From assembly GCA_009733575.1 (NCBI GenBank), contig ML769447.1:205217-269216 (forward strand): a stretch of DNA of 64,000 nt, in the 5' to 3' direction. The notes beneath the pieces are model-generated. The model was given only the letters and a program-made list of their open reading frames with translations, was not told the DNA's origin and did no database searches. Numbering within the stretch: position 1 is the stretch's first letter; every line of letters begins with the position of its first letter. The DNA comes from Gymnopus androsaceus JB14. Lineage: Eukaryota; Basidiomycota; Agaricomycetes; Agaricales; Omphalotaceae. This document shows, one piece after another, positions 1-11,849 of the stretch. A program made the translations under genes and the position numbers.

Positions 1-1390
1 CGGTTTTACATCGTTTCGTATTGTAAACTAGTATACATTGAGCTAACAGGCTTTCGACATCTGAAATTCCTGAACGCGCCTCGGCGAACGTCGGTGAACA
101 TGCTTACATATTATACATTTTCAGAGATGCTAACATTGAGTCTTAAACGGGATATGTTCGGATTTCAAACCCAGAGCCGGGAAACAAGGAAGATAGACAC
201 TAACGGAAAGGATGGAGCTGTTATTTACAACTCAGCGTTAGAAATCCTCTAGAGCTGGGGTGTAATTTGAGGGAGATTAGTGCAAAGCAACTATCGGGGA
301 CTTGAAGCAGGATGCAAGGACGTTGGATGGATCGACTTGGACTCAAGATTCGGGGGAGGCTCCTAGAGTGCCGAGTACTAAGGATACGATACGCCAAGAC
401 ACCGCCAAAACTGCATTATGTTTGAACTTTGGAGGGCGTCCCGGTGTAAGCCTCCTCCCCTCCGTCCCGCCGTGTTGACTTCTACCTGCATTCCTAATTC
501 GTTTATGAAGCCAAAGATATTTTCACTCGCACTACTAACCGGACCTCCACCTCCTCCCATCGTAGGCGCTGCGGAACCAGATATTCCTCCTCATCCTTCT
601 CCTCCTGTAAGAGGGGGTTAGAAGAATGGAGGAAGCAAAGACGAGGTACATAAGAGGTCGGGTTGTAAAAGCAGAAAGAGACTGGAACGCAAAAAGAAAG
701 CAGAATAAAGAGAGAGAGAAAGAATGTTACACAAATGCCATGCGGCATGCTGCACGCAATGCGCAACGCGAGCACAATGAATAAAATGAAAGAATATGAG
801 AAAAAAAAACAAAGTGGATGGAGGTAACCAACGTAAACGTACCTCGGAACAGTAAACACGCCACTAGCTGGTACATAGACCACTGTCAACTTCTCAGGTT
901 AGCAGAGGAAATGGGGGAAAACGTGCTTGCCCCACCTGTACTTTCGGAGTTGAAGGAATGGATGTAGGGCAGCGTAGGAAGTAAAGAAACAAGCCAGTAG
1001 GTCTGAAGACACGAGTCGGCCAAGATTCAAATGAGAGAGCGGAGATTTCGAGCAGCAAGAGCAAGCGCCTATAAGCAGCGCGTGCTGAAGTCTAGTGCCT
1101 AAAGCTCGCTCTCTTCAGGGCCATTCCAGCTCCCTTGCAGAATTTTTCGCACTCGACACACACGGGATATCTCATGCCGCAATGCGCGCCCAACAAGATC
1201 GTGATTCATGACACAGACACAGACTCGGACCTTGTGAAAGAGACAGCACTGGAGGTTTACCGTTTACGGCCATCATGAAATGACTCGGATGCGTAGGTGC
1301 GTAGATAGCGTTGAGGTCATGACAAGCGTCCAGCGAGTGAAGGATATGCAATTTGCTACCAAGGGCGAACGAAAGAGACCTAAAGGGAAT
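1..1390 (-). repeat. Inverted copy of a ~1.3-kb dispersed segment
   Basis: This stretch is the reverse complement of 5035-6320 and of 8730-10120, with scattered substitutions and indels. Base 1 corresponds to about 6315, so the repeat probably continues beyond the left edge. The segment contains exon-like blocks with plausible splice signals and a Gly-rich reading frame (378-560 on the minus strand, containing GGGGGPVSS), but no recognisable domain. It could be a decayed gene. A block at about 180-290 is also present at 9850-9960 but missing from 5035-6320. Confidence 0.8.
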
Positions 1391-2471
1391 TATTTAGATA
1401 GACTCGGAAGCGGGCGCGGAAAAAGGGGTACCTGGTAAAACATCGAAACTTTAATACCGGTCGAACAACAGTTAAATTTGAGCCAGAACAAGAACATTTG
1501 GGCGGGACATTTAACGTTCTGGTATTAGTAAACACCACATTAGCAGTTACGCCGGCAAGATCTCCTTCGGATGCGATTGAACCTTCGCATCGACTGGCTT
1601 GGGGGTTGTCATCGTTAGTAACTTCGCCGACCGATAATAGACCCTCAGGAGTCAGGTAGCGAAGGTCAAGTAGCCTCTACCGACCTGGACCTGCAGGCGA
1701 CCCACTGATCGAAGGCAGAAAAAAACGGTGACGCGTGACTTTGTCGCACATCTCCTCGATCTTGCTAAGTTGCTTTTGCTCATCCAGCTCCGTTATCATT
1801 TTTAAGGAAAAAGATCAGTATATTACTGTTGGAATTCACGGGTTTGATATCAGGTTCTGGTGAGTAAATTATAATGTCTTTTAAAATCTGAATCTGACTT
1901 ACTTTGGCTCTAGAGGGATATTGGATACGAAAATATACTGCTAATTTCCTCTCACATGTACATTGATTCTATCATTGTCAAATCAAAGTTGGTTTCTCGG
2001 CAAATTCCCCAGAAATGGCCAGGATTCCCATCGAAACTACTAGACGTATGTATCTCCGACATCTGGAACTATCACGGTGCCACCATGCCCGCCCGCCACC
2101 TCACCAAAAGGCGAGAAACCTTAATCCGTTGCAAAGCCGCTTCAAAGTACGCTTCCGACGTCGAATTAAGCTGGACGCAATTTCGCAAAACATCGTATGA
2201 AAGGATACCATTCTGCGCCAAAGTTCTATTGAATACCTCCATGGACCGTGCCGAAAGGTTACCGTGGTACGATATAAGCCTATGGGCACATTGCGTGATA
2301 TCAATCATGAATAGATTGGATCTACCATTAGTATCGGCTCTCTTTAGTACTTCCAGCTCATTAGAAAGGCATAATTTAGGCTAGAGAACAGTAGGCTTGT
2401 TCCATTGATCGACTCAGGTGCGTGTTCAATCTTATCGCAAGCTAATCAGTTACTGAGGCAAATTTACTAGC
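1391..2471. other. Upstream region of the F-box gene
   Basis: The part from about 1700 to 2471 is shared with 18120-18775, upstream of the second F-box copy, so it belongs to the duplicated cassette and probably includes the promoter. A 142-codon frame at 1956-2384 is broken in the second copy and matches no family I know, so I do not call it a gene. Confidence 0.6.
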
Positions 2472-4076
2472 TTGATGAAGACCAATCTCCACCAATGGAC
2501 TGAGGAGCTCATCCTTGCTCGACTTCGAAATCAAGAACTTCCTGACGATCTGGAAACCCAGGAAATCGTCTTGGAAATTGAAGATCTGGAGCAGAGACTA
2601 TCGGAATCCGTCACTGGCTCCAGTCATGCTTCCAATAAATCCTTATCTAACAGCGAGCATGATGTTCTTGAGCAACGTCTAGCTTATTGCCGCGCATTCC
2701 TTGCTCCAGTCCGTCGATTGCCATTCGAACTACTCGCCGAAATATATCATCTCATCCTTTGTTCAGTCCGTGATAATTCACCCAGACCAAAAGAGCAACT
2801 GGCTCCGACACGAGCACTCGTGGTCTTATCTCACGTCTGCTCCTTCTGGCGCAAAGCCTGCTTCTCTACTACGACGCTCTGGAATGATATCCGTATCCCA
2901 TCCTTGTTTCGCAACGCCAAAGATGCTCGTTTGGTGGAAATGCAATTGCGATATTCTGGAAGCAGTCCTTTGGATATCCAGATACACAACTTTGGTGCTA
3001 GCCGTGAGGCGGATATGGACAGCGCCAGAGATATCTTGGAAGGTCTCATCTCCCATCGTGAGAGGTGGAGGAAAGTCTTGGTTATTGGAATCAATACCTG
3101 GGCGGAACTCAACTCTGCTTGCTCGACGGTACACACCCAAACGGGCGACCTACATTTCCCGTCATTGGAATCGCTACTCTTACGGGATGCCGATCATAGC
3201 TCTGTTAATGCCTTCTCTTCTGCGGACTTGCCTCGTTTACAGACTATGGAAGTGCATGGCTACAATCCAAGCTCATTTCCTTTCCATCAGCTCACCTCCC
3301 TTTCCCTGGTCCTAGATCGCAGAGAGACACGAGTGTTTCGACTTCCTCGAGACTTCACAGACCACTTGGCCAATCTAGAGCACCTGCATTTAGAGGGTGA
3401 ATTCAACTACCTTCCTAACGAAATTGGCTGCACGGACTTTGAGCACGCATTGCCTAAATTGAAGTCGTTGGTTATCGAAGTATACTCCAAACCGTTTTTA
3501 ACCTTGTTCTTGAACACATTCCGCCTGCCTGCTCTACTTTCCATAGAAATAATTACGCCCTTGCAAGATTGGCCTCAGGCAGATTTTATCTCCCTGCTCA
3601 CTCGTTCACAGCGTCTTTCTGCATTGACGAAACTGTCATTGAGATGGGCGCAGATTACAGATGAGCAGCTGTTGGAAATTCTTCACCTGACGGAGAGCTT
3701 GGAGGAGCTCAAGGTTCTCGAGGATCACACGAACACTCTATCGCCCTCCCTGTTTCGGGCAATGTCGATCAGTTCGACGCCCATAATTGTACCCAAGCTG
3801 CAGCATATATTTTTTTCCATGGCGATTTCCGAGAAAGAATGTCCTGTTGGCATCGAGATGGTGGCTTCTCGTTCAGCGAAATCACTCTCAAGTAACTTGG
3901 ATTCTCCGAGTTGCGTTCCGCTTAAATCTTTTATGCTGTTCTTGATCCTGGCTTACAAGCCCGTGGAGCCTCCTGCTTCGCTAGGAAAAGAGAGCTTAAG
4001 AGCGTTGCGGGAATCGATGGAGATCACAGTCAGACTGGCTGCTCGGGATGCTCCCGTGGAGGAGAATATTTTATAG
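2472..4076 (+). CDS. F-box-like protein (intact copy)
   Basis: Intronless 534-residue protein of the large agaricomycete F-box-like family. These are putative substrate adaptors of SCF ubiquitin ligases; the function is inferred from the family. Residues 1-50 are charged and probably coiled-coil (LETQEIVLEIEDLEQRL). The F-box-like core is at about residues 80-145: VRRLPFELLAEIYHLIL, then LSHVCSFWRKACFSTTTLW. The rest is a leucine-rich, repeat-like region, as is usual in this family. The start ATG lies just after the duplicated upstream block and is conserved in the copy at 18776. A decayed SET gene follows in the same orientation. The last 165 bases are repeated at 7602-7769. The copy at 18776-20383 has frameshifts; this one is open throughout. 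Confidence 0.85.
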   Translation: MMKTNLHQWTEELILARLRNQELPDDLETQEIVLEIEDLEQRLSESVTGSSHASNKSLSNSEHDVLEQRLAYCRAFLAPVRRLPFELLAEIYHLILCSVRDNSPRPKEQLAPTRALVVLSHVCSFWRKACFSTTTLWNDIRIPSLFRNAKDARLVEMQLRYSGSSPLDIQIHNFGASREADMDSARDILEGLISHRERWRKVLVIGINTWAELNSACSTVHTQTGDLHFPSLESLLLRDADHSSVNAFSSADLPRLQTMEVHGYNPSSFPFHQLTSLSLVLDRRETRVFRLPRDFTDHLANLEHLHLEGEFNYLPNEIGCTDFEHALPKLKSLVIEVYSKPFLTLFLNTFRLPALLSIEIITPLQDWPQADFISLLTRSQRLSALTKLSLRWAQITDEQLLEILHLTESLEELKVLEDHTNTLSPSLFRAMSISSTPIIVPKLQHIFFSMAISEKECPVGIEMVASRSAKSLSSNLDSPSCVPLKSFMLFLILAYKPVEPPASLGKESLRALRESMEITVRLAARDAPVEENIL

Positions 4077-4162
4077 TCGGGCGTAGTATCCTGATGATGG
4101 TGCTTGTAGTTTGTACTGGAAATTTACGAAAAGCTTTATTTATGGCTCGAAAGGATGAGGGT

Positions 4163-5010
4163 TTGGAACACGGCTTCCAAAGTCGAAAAACAACTCGATG
4201 AAACTGTTCCGTCTGAGCTTTCTAGCCAGAGCAAGCTCAAATCCGACCAGTCCATCATCCCGCATGACGACAGGTAAATCCATCGGCAAACTGACCAGCT
4301 GAGCCCAGGTACGTACTATCTTTTGTTCGAGCTTTTCCCTAAAATAATTCTACAAAGGTCTTATCTTTGAGCTCGAGCAATAATTTACCAAAATGAACCA
4401 CGGAGTCGTTCCAGAGGCAGGTACGTCTAGCGTTTCTTTTTGACATCGTTCACGCATAAATGTCAAGGGCTACTAAGACAAGCCTTACCTCGAACTAGAC
4501 GGCGACAAGAAGAAGTATCCCTGATACTATCATCCACACCGTCTTATCGGCTCCAGCTCGAAACACCAGCTCTCGACTACCAACATCATTCCCAGTGTTG
4601 AGTGTCTCTTTACTCGAAACACCTGGCTTCCCTAGTCTCCCTCTATCTCCGATCGATGAAGTAAAGCTCACAAAATCGCTGAAGCTGGTGGTGGAAAAAG
4701 CCGAGGGATGTTTGCGACGCGTTTTATACGTGCTGGGGAACTCGTATTGGACGAAAGGTCTATGATGCTCACTAACGGCGCGCGCAAATACATTTAGGGC
4801 AGCAAAAGCAATTATTATGAGCATGGAAAGGCCGTCAGAGCTGTTTTTAAACGAATACCCGTAGAGCACGAGGAAGCTTGTGTGAAGTTGCATAACGCTC
4901 ATAAGCACAATGGAGTGATGAACTTGTCGGGTACGTCCATCCCTTTTCAGTTATAGACTTTATTGCTCAAACTTCACTTCGATATAGTAGTCGCATTAGA
5001 TTCTTAGCTT
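4163..5010 (+). pseudogene. SET-domain gene, decayed copy A
   Basis: Homologous to the intact SET gene at 20642-22657. Exon 1 (4163 onward) runs into what should be the end of exon 3 because about 0.3 kb, including exon 2, is deleted. Exon 4, with the SHGVVPEAG-equivalent, follows at about 4393. The large exon 5 (about 4480-4940) has several indels and stop codons and has lost the SET core reading frame. Homology stops in the tiny exon 6 near 4995. The half that would carry the catalytic asparagine-histidine motif and the post-SET cysteines is absent, so no functional enzyme can be made. Confidence 0.8.
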
Positions 5011-5034
5011 CTACGGGAATCCTATCCTTTTCTC

Positions 5035-6320
5035 GGGAATTTTGTCGTTTCGTTCGCTCTTGGTAGCGACTCGCATACCCTTCACTCGCCGGACGCTTGT
5101 CACGATCTCAGCGCCACCTACGTACCTGCATCCTTTCATGATGGCCATAAACAGTTCAGTGGCCGCTGTCTCTTTCACAAGGTCCGACTCCCGAGTCTAT
5201 GTCGTGAATCGCGATCTTGTTGCGCGCATTGCGGCATGAAATATCCCGCGCGTGTCGAGGCCTAACAATTCTGAAAGGGAGCTTGAATGACCCTGAAGGT
5301 TGATTGAGAGAGGGTTAGGCGCTAAACTTCAACACTTCATTGTAGCGCTGCTTATAGGCGCCTGCTGCTCGAAATCTCCGCTCTCTCATTTGAATCTTGG
5401 CCGAGTCGTGTCGTCAGACCTACTTGCTTGTTTCTTTACTTCCTACGCTGCCCTACCTCCATTCCTTCAACTCCGAAAGTACAGGTGAGGCAAGCACATT
5501 TTTCCCCATTTCCTCTGCTAACCTGAGTTGACAGCGGTCTATGTACTAGCTAGTGGCGTGTTCACTATTCCAAGGTACGTTTACGTTCGTTACCTCCATC
5601 CGCATTGTTTTTCTTGTACTCCTGCATTGCATTCATTGTCCGCGTTCGCATTGCGTGCAGCATGCAGCATTGCATTTGCATAACATTACTCCTCTCTCAT
5701 ATGCCTTCTTTTTGCGTCCCATTCCTTTTCGGCTTTTACAATCCGACCTCTTATGTACCTCGTCTTTGCTTCCTCCATTCTTCTAACCCCCCTCCTACAG
5801 GATGAGGTGGAATATCTGGTTCTGCGGCGCCTACAATGGGAGGAGGTGGAGGTCCTAGTTAGCAGTGTGAGTGGAAATATCTTTGACTCCATAAACAAAT
5901 TACCGATGCAGGTGGAAGTAAAAACAGCGGGACTGGGAGGAGGCTTACACCGGGACGCCCTCCAAAATTCAAACACAATGCAGTTTTGGTGTGTCTTGAT
6001 GTATCGTATCCTTGGTACTTGGTACTCCCCCGACTCCTGTGTCCAAGTCGATCTCATCCGACGTCCTTGCGTCCTGTGATGAGTCCCCAAAGCTGACAAG
6101 CCTGCTTCAAGTCCCCGCCTCCCAGAGTCACCGACAGTTGCTTTCGGCTCTGGGTTTGAAGTTTGAACATATCCCGTTTAAGACTCGATTTTAGCAATCT
6201 ATAATATGTAAGCATGTTCACCGACGTTCGCCGAGGCGCGTTCAGGAAGTTCAGATGTCGAAAGCCTGTCAGCTCCATGTATACCAGTTTACAATATGAA
6301 AAGATGTAAAACCGACTAGA
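5035..6320 (+). repeat. ~1.3-kb dispersed segment, copy in unit A
   Basis: Direct copy of 8730-10120 and inverted copy of 1-1390. It lacks about 110 bases that both other copies have (9850-9960 in unit B). Blocks such as the one near 5535-5573, bounded by acag and gtacgt, look like old exons, but no protein family is recognisable. Confidence 0.8.
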
Positions 6321-7601
6321 CTCCTCAGCCTTAGATACTCTACGTTAGGGGTCAAATATTCGGTGTCGTGGAAGAATATTATTATCTGGTCTGATCCTCG
6401 CTGAGCGATGCTAAGTTGAGTACCAGACTTGAAGTAAGTTGCCCGGACCTTGAAATCCGATGATCATTGTACAGGGCGATCCGACCTGGAGGCTGGATCC
6501 GATACTTATATCTTAGCAGTCATTCCTAGACTGAAAAATACGTGAATAAATAGGTGCCTCGAGCAGGTATCTCGAGAAAGCTCCTCCATATAAACATAAA
6601 CAGTGCTTCCGAGCGCTCTCAGCCTACCAGGCGTCCCGCTGAATGTATGTGTGTGACAGCACCGTAAGTTGGCCCATGACTCTTCTACGCATACATACAG
6701 TATTTCCAGTGATTAGTAAGAGCTAAGACTCAGTAGTGTATTCCTAAAAATTGATCTTGATTCCTCTATTTTACTAGTATCATCGCACAACGCCGCTTCG
6801 AGGAATCTAATGGGGTATCAGAAGCGCTCTGGAAATACACTGCAAGTTTGTAATTCGCTGCCTTTAAATGAAGACTCAATCAGTATGACCGTTCGAGGCC
6901 GTCGGATCTCCCTTGTCCATCAATGATTGACATTCAATAATACATCACGCAGGTAAGCCTGTCTTCTGCGAGGCGCCAACGTCGGTCATAATTTCGATTT
7001 TTGCAGAAAGTATGGGCAGAGCATCTGAAATGTAGGTGCAACAGAGTTAAGAAACTGGAAGAACATTTTGAGCCTATCGTGCGTTATTCTAGTAATTTTC
7101 ATACAGATTTTTAATTGTAAAGACTATCGTCCTCAATCTTTTGTCCCCAAAATGGAAATTTCTTCTGGCCATGGTCGAATTGCGCTAGCACGTTTGTTTG
7201 TATTTGTATGGGATGAAAGATCCCCCCAGGGGAAATAATCTATCATGTCGACGTCCGTCCGTAGCGTGAGTCTGGGGTCTTCTAAAACCTTGGCAAGGGC
7301 CAGCCGGCAAATTGGCGAGCTGCTAACGTGTTAGTCTGGCTGTGGCAAAAATTTTCAGTGGCTTTTCCTTCTTTCTGCGGTCACTGTTTCTCCGAATCGA
7401 CATGAAAGAATTCATTGGCCATTCCTACTATCTCCGTTTGAGGTGAAAGGTTCCTTGGCAGGGTCTCCTTCCATTTGGCTCCAATAATTGGTAGTACATC
7501 TGACTCCTGACAGCACCAGTAGTGCGATACGAGTATAAATACTGGCCCACATTATTCTATCTAACAGCCAACCTACTCAGCAGCCATTTGCATCTAGTAC
7601 T
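6321..7601. other. Rest of unit A: duplicated upstream region of the secreted-protein gene
   Basis: Parallel to 10121-11399. I see no supportable gene. It ends with the duplicated promoter described separately. Confidence 0.5.
7534..7541 (+). promoter_or_regulatory. Orphan TATA box (duplicated promoter)
   Basis: A TATAAATA in the same sequence context as the TATA box of the secreted-protein gene at 11332. Here the duplication junction at 7601/7602 puts the F-box 3' fragment downstream instead of the secreted-protein gene. Confidence 0.5.
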
Positions 7602-7769
7602 AGTTGCGTTCCGCTTAAATCTTTTATGCTGTTCTTGATCCTGGCTTACAAGCCCGTGGAGCCTCCTGCTTCGCTAGGAAAAGAGAGCTTAAGAGCGTTG
7701 CGGGAATCGATGGAGATCACAGTCAGACTGGCTGCTCGGGATGCTCCCGTGGAGGAGAATATTTTATAG
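7602..7769 (+). pseudogene. F-box gene 3' fragment
   Basis: Nearly identical to 3909-4076: the last ~55 codons and the TAG stop of the F-box gene, with no 5' part. A by-product of the tandem duplication. Confidence 0.9.
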
Positions 7770-7856
7770 TCGGGCGTAGTATCCTGATGATGGTGCTTGT
7801 AGTTTGTACTGGAAATTTACGAAAAGCTTTATTTATGGCTCGAAAGGATGAGGGTT

Positions 7857-8705
7857 TGGAACACGGCTTCCAAAGTCGAAAAACAACTCGATGAAACTGT
7901 TCCGTCTGAGCTTTCTAGCCAGAGCAAGCTCAAATCCGACCAGTCCATCATCCCGCATGACGACAGGTAAATCCATCGGCAAACTGACCAGCTGAGCCCA
8001 GGTACGTACTATCTTTTGTTCGAGCTTTTCCCTAAAATAATTCTACAAAGGTCTTATCTTTGAGCTCGAGCAATAATTTACCAAAATGAGCCACGGAGTC
8101 GTTCCAGAGGCAGGTACGTCTAGTGTTTCTTTTTGACATCGTTCACGCATAAATGTTAAGGGCTACCAAGACAAGCCTTACCTCGAACTAGACGGCGACA
8201 AGAAGAAGTATCCCCTGATACTATCATCCACACCGTCTTATCGGCTCCAGCTCGAAACACCCAGCTCTCGACTACCAACATCGTTCCCAGTGTTGAGTGT
8301 CTCTTTACTCGAAACACCTGGCTTCCCCAGTCTCCCTTTATCTCCGATCGGATTGAAGTAAAGCCCACAAAATCGCTGAAGCTGGTGGTGGAAAAAGCCG
8401 GGGATCTTCGACGCGTCTTATACGTGCTGGGGAACTCGTATTGGACGAAAAGCCTATGATGCTCATTAACGGCCCGCGCAAATACATTTAGGGCAGCAAA
8501 AGCAAATTATTATGAGCATGGGAAGGCCGTCAGAGCGGTGTTTTAAACGGATACCCGTAGAGCATCAGGAAGCTTTTATGAAGTTGCATAGCGCTCATAA
8601 GCACAATGGGAAACTTGTCGGGTACGTCCATCCCTTTTCAGTTATCGACTTTATTGCTCAAAATTAACTTCGATATAGTAGTCGCATTAGATTCGTAGCT
8701 TCGAC
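7857..8705 (+). pseudogene. SET-domain gene, decayed copy B
   Basis: Duplicate of pseudogene A with the same exon 1-3 fusion and truncation in exon 6, so the decay began before the tandem duplication. It then gained its own indels (for example around 8400-8420 and 8560-8610). It has no open SET-domain frame. Confidence 0.8.
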
Positions 8706-8729
8706 GGGAATCTTATCCATTTTTCGGGA

Positions 8730-10120
8730 ATTTTGTCGTTTCGTTCGCCCTTGGTAGCGACTCGCATACCCTTCACTCGCTGGACGCTTGTCACGATCTC
8801 AACGCCACCTAACTGCATCCTTTCATGATGGCCATAAACAGTTCAGTGCAAGTTCAGTGCCGCCGCTCTTTCACAAGGTCCGACTCCCGAGTCTATGTCG
8901 TGAATCGCGAACTTGTTGCGCGCATTGCGGCATGAAATATCCCGCGCGTGTCGAGGCCTAACAATTCTGAAAGGGAGCGTGAATGGCCCTGAAGAAGGTT
9001 GATTGAGAGAGGGTTAGACGCTAAACTTCAACACTTCATTGTAGCGCTGCTTATAGGCGCCTGCTCTTGCTGCTCGAAATCTCCGCTCTCTCATTTGATC
9101 TTGGCCGAGTCGTGTCGTCAGACCTACTTGCTTGTTTCTTTACTTCCTGCGATGCCCTACCTCCATTCCTTCAACTCCAAAAATACAGGTGAGGCAAGCA
9201 CATTTTTCCCCATTTCCTCTGCTAACCTGAGTTGACAGTGGTCTATGTACTAGCTAGTGGCGTGTTCACTATTCCAAGGTACGTTTATGTTCGTTACCTC
9301 CATCCGCATTGTTTTTCTTGTACTCCTGCATTGCATTCATTGTGCTCGCGTTTCGCATTGCATTTGCATAACATTACTCCTCTCTCACTTTATTCTGCCT
9401 TCTTTTTGCGTCCCATTCCTTTTCGGCTTTTACAATCCGACCTCTTATGTACCTCGTCTTTGCTTCCTCCATTCTTCTAACCCCCTCCTACAGGATGAGG
9501 AGGAATATCTGGTTCTGCGGCGCCTACAATGGGAGGAGGTGGAGGTCCAGTTAGCAGTGTGAGTGGAAATATCTTTGACTCCATAAACAAATTACCAATG
9601 CAGGTGGAAGTAAAAACGGCGGGACTGGGAGGAGGCTTACACCGGGACGCCCTCCAAAATTCAAACGCAATGCAGTTTTGGTGTTGTCTTGATGTATCGT
9701 ATCCTTGGTACTTGGTACTTTAAGAGACTCCCCCGACTCCTGAGTCCAAGTCGATCTCATCCGACGTCCTTGCGTTCTGTGATAAGTCCCCAAAGCTGAC
9801 AAGCCTGCTTCAAGTCCCCGGCTCCCAGAGTCACCGACAGTTGCTTTGCACTAGTAATCTCCCTCAAATTACACCCAGCTAGGGTTTTTGACGCTGGGTT
9901 GTAAATCACAGCTACACCTCTCCGTTAGTGTCCATCTTCCTTGCTTCCCGGCTCTGGGTTTGAAGTTTGAACATATCCCGTTTAAGACTCGATTTTAGCG
10001 ATCTATAACATGTAAGCATGTTCACCGACGTTCGCCGAGGCGCGTTTAGGAAGTTCAGATGTCGAAAGCCTGTCAGCTCCATGTATACCAGTTTACAATA
10101 CGAAAAGATGTAAAACCGGC
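8730..10120 (+). repeat. ~1.3-kb dispersed segment, copy in unit B
   Basis: Third copy of the segment found at 1-1390 (inverted) and 5035-6320. It keeps the ~110-base block lost from unit A. Confidence 0.8.
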
Positions 10121-11331
10121 TAGGCCCCTCAGGCTCAGATACTACTACGTTAGGGGTCAAATATTCGGTGTCGTAGAAGAATATTATTATCTGCTCTGAT
10201 CCTTGCTGAGCGATGCTAACTTGAGTACCAGACTTGAAGTAAGTTGCCCGAAACTTGAAATCCGATGATGATTGTACAGGACGATCCGACCTGGAGGCTG
10301 GATCCGATACTTACATCTTCGCAGCTGTTCCTAGACTGAAAAATACGTGAATAAATAGGTGCCTTGAGCAGGTATCCAGAAAGCTCCTCCATATAAACAT
10401 AAACAGTGCTTCCGAGCGCTCTCAGCCTACCAGGCGTCCCGCTGAATGTATGTGTGTGACAGCACCGTAAATTGCCCATGACTCCTCTACGCATACATAC
10501 AGTATTTCCAGTGATTAGTAAGAGCCTAAAAATTAATCTTGATTCGTGAATTTCTCTATTTTACTAGTATCATTGCACAACGCCGCTTCGATGGGGTATC
10601 AGAAGCGCTCTGTAAATACACTGCCAGTTTGTAATCCGCTGCCTTTAAATGAAGACTCAATCAGTATGACCGTTCGAGGCCGTCGGATCTCCCTCTCCGA
10701 GATTGTCCATCAATGATTGACATTCAATAATACTTTTATTCATCACGCAGGTCGAAGCCTGTCTTCTGCGAGGCGCCAACGTCGGTCATAATTTCGATTT
10801 TTGCAGAAATGTGGGCGGAGCATCTGAAATGTAGGTGCAACAGAGTTAAGCAACTGGAAGAACATTTTGAGCCTATCGTGCGTTATTCTGGTAATTTTCA
10901 TACAGATTTTTAGCTGTAAAGACTGCTGTCCTGAATCTTTTGTCCCCAAAATGGAAATTTCTTCTGGCCATGGTCGGAATTGGTCTAGCACGTTTGTTTG
11001 TATTTGTATGGGGATGTAAGATCCCCCCCCCAGGGGAAATAATCTATCATGTCGACGTCCGTCCGTAGCGTGAGTCTGGGGTAAAACCTTGGCAAGGGCC
11101 AGCTGGAAAATAGGCGAGCTGCTAACGTGTTAGTCTGGCTGTGGCAAAAATTTTCAGTGGCTTTTCCTTCTTTCTGCGGTCACTGTTTCTCCGAATCGAC
11201 ATGAAAGAATTCATTGGCCATTCCTACTATCTCCGTTTGAGGTGAAAGGTTCCTTGGCAGGGTCTCCTCCATTTGGCTCCAATAATTGGTAGTACATCTG
11301 ACTCCTGACAGCACCAGTAGTGCGATACGAG

Positions 11332-11339
11332 TATAAATA
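11332..11339 (+). promoter_or_regulatory. TATA box of the secreted-protein gene
   Basis: TATAAATA, 85 bases before the ATG at 11417. That spacing allows a start site near 11365 and a leader of about 50 bases. Confidence 0.6.
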
Positions 11340-11416
11340 CTGGCCCACATTACTTTATCTAACAGCCAACCTACTCAGCAGCCATTTGCATCTAGTACTC
11401 AGCAAACAAAACCAAG

Positions 11417-11849
11417 ATGAAATTGTATGTCGGCTTCGTTGTTGTTTTACTTCTTGGACTTACTGTTGTTCTAGTACTGGCACATTTGTATCCATGGTAT
11501 CCATGCTCGTCATGGCGGGAAACGTCCAAGCTAAATCCGAAGCTATTGCATACTCCGATAACAGTTGCACGGGGCCAACTCCGGCACACTTGACTTCGGC
11601 GATGCATTCTGTACTTCGATTGGCGGCCCTTGGGACAGTATCCAGTTCTTCACCGGTATGCTGCTCGCTTTTGAGCTATGGTGATTACTCATAAGCCTCC
11701 TTATAGATAGCGCCACGGAATGCTTCAACGCGTTCAGCAGCTCTGACTGTTCGTCTGGATTCATCGAAGTATTTGAGGCCTCGGGAACTGGTTTCTGTTT
11801 TACGGGCCTTGGGGGAGGCGTCAATTCTTTCCAGAAATTTGATTGTTAA
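11417..11849 (+). CDS. Small secreted cysteine-containing protein, with an apparent 1-base frameshift
   Basis: Best model has three exons. Exon 1 is only 8 bases (11417-11424), followed by a 50-base intron (GTATGT to CTAG, 11425-11474). Exon 2 is 11475-11655, intron 2 is 11656-11706, and exon 3 is 11707-11849. Splicing exon 1 to exon 2 gives a textbook signal peptide (MKFTGTFVSMVSMLVMAGN, then VQA), then a Cys-containing mature chain of about 110 residues (YSDNSCTG; later GDAFCTSIGGPWDS, ATECFNAF, DCSSGF, FCFTGL, ending KFDC). The SDNSCTG frame and the GDAFCTS frame differ by one base at the GGGG run 11571-11574; a fifth G would join them. I do not recognise a named family. Extracellular location is inferred from the signal peptide. 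Confidence 0.65.

Larger units (their letters stand above)
3909..7601. repeat. Tandem segmental duplication, unit A
   Basis: First of two direct ~3.7-kb units. It begins inside the 3' end of the F-box gene (agttgcgttccgc at 3909) and ends in catctagtact (7601), which is joined directly to a second agttgcgttccgc. It holds the F-box 3' end, SET pseudogene A, one copy of the 1.3-kb dispersed segment, and a copy of the secreted-protein promoter. Confidence 0.9.
7602..11399. repeat. Tandem segmental duplication, unit B
   Basis: Second unit, slightly longer than unit A because unit A lost about 110 bases. It starts with the same F-box 3' bases as 3909 and ends at catctagtact (11389-11399), just before the start codon of the secreted-protein gene. 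Confidence 0.9.

Noticed and set aside
503..889. 128-codon minus-strand frame
   Set aside because: Low-complexity, shared with the dispersed repeat copies where it is broken; no domain.
1956..2384. 142-codon frame upstream of the F-box gene
   Set aside because: Not open in the duplicated copy upstream of 18776 and unlike any known protein; more likely promoter or leader DNA.
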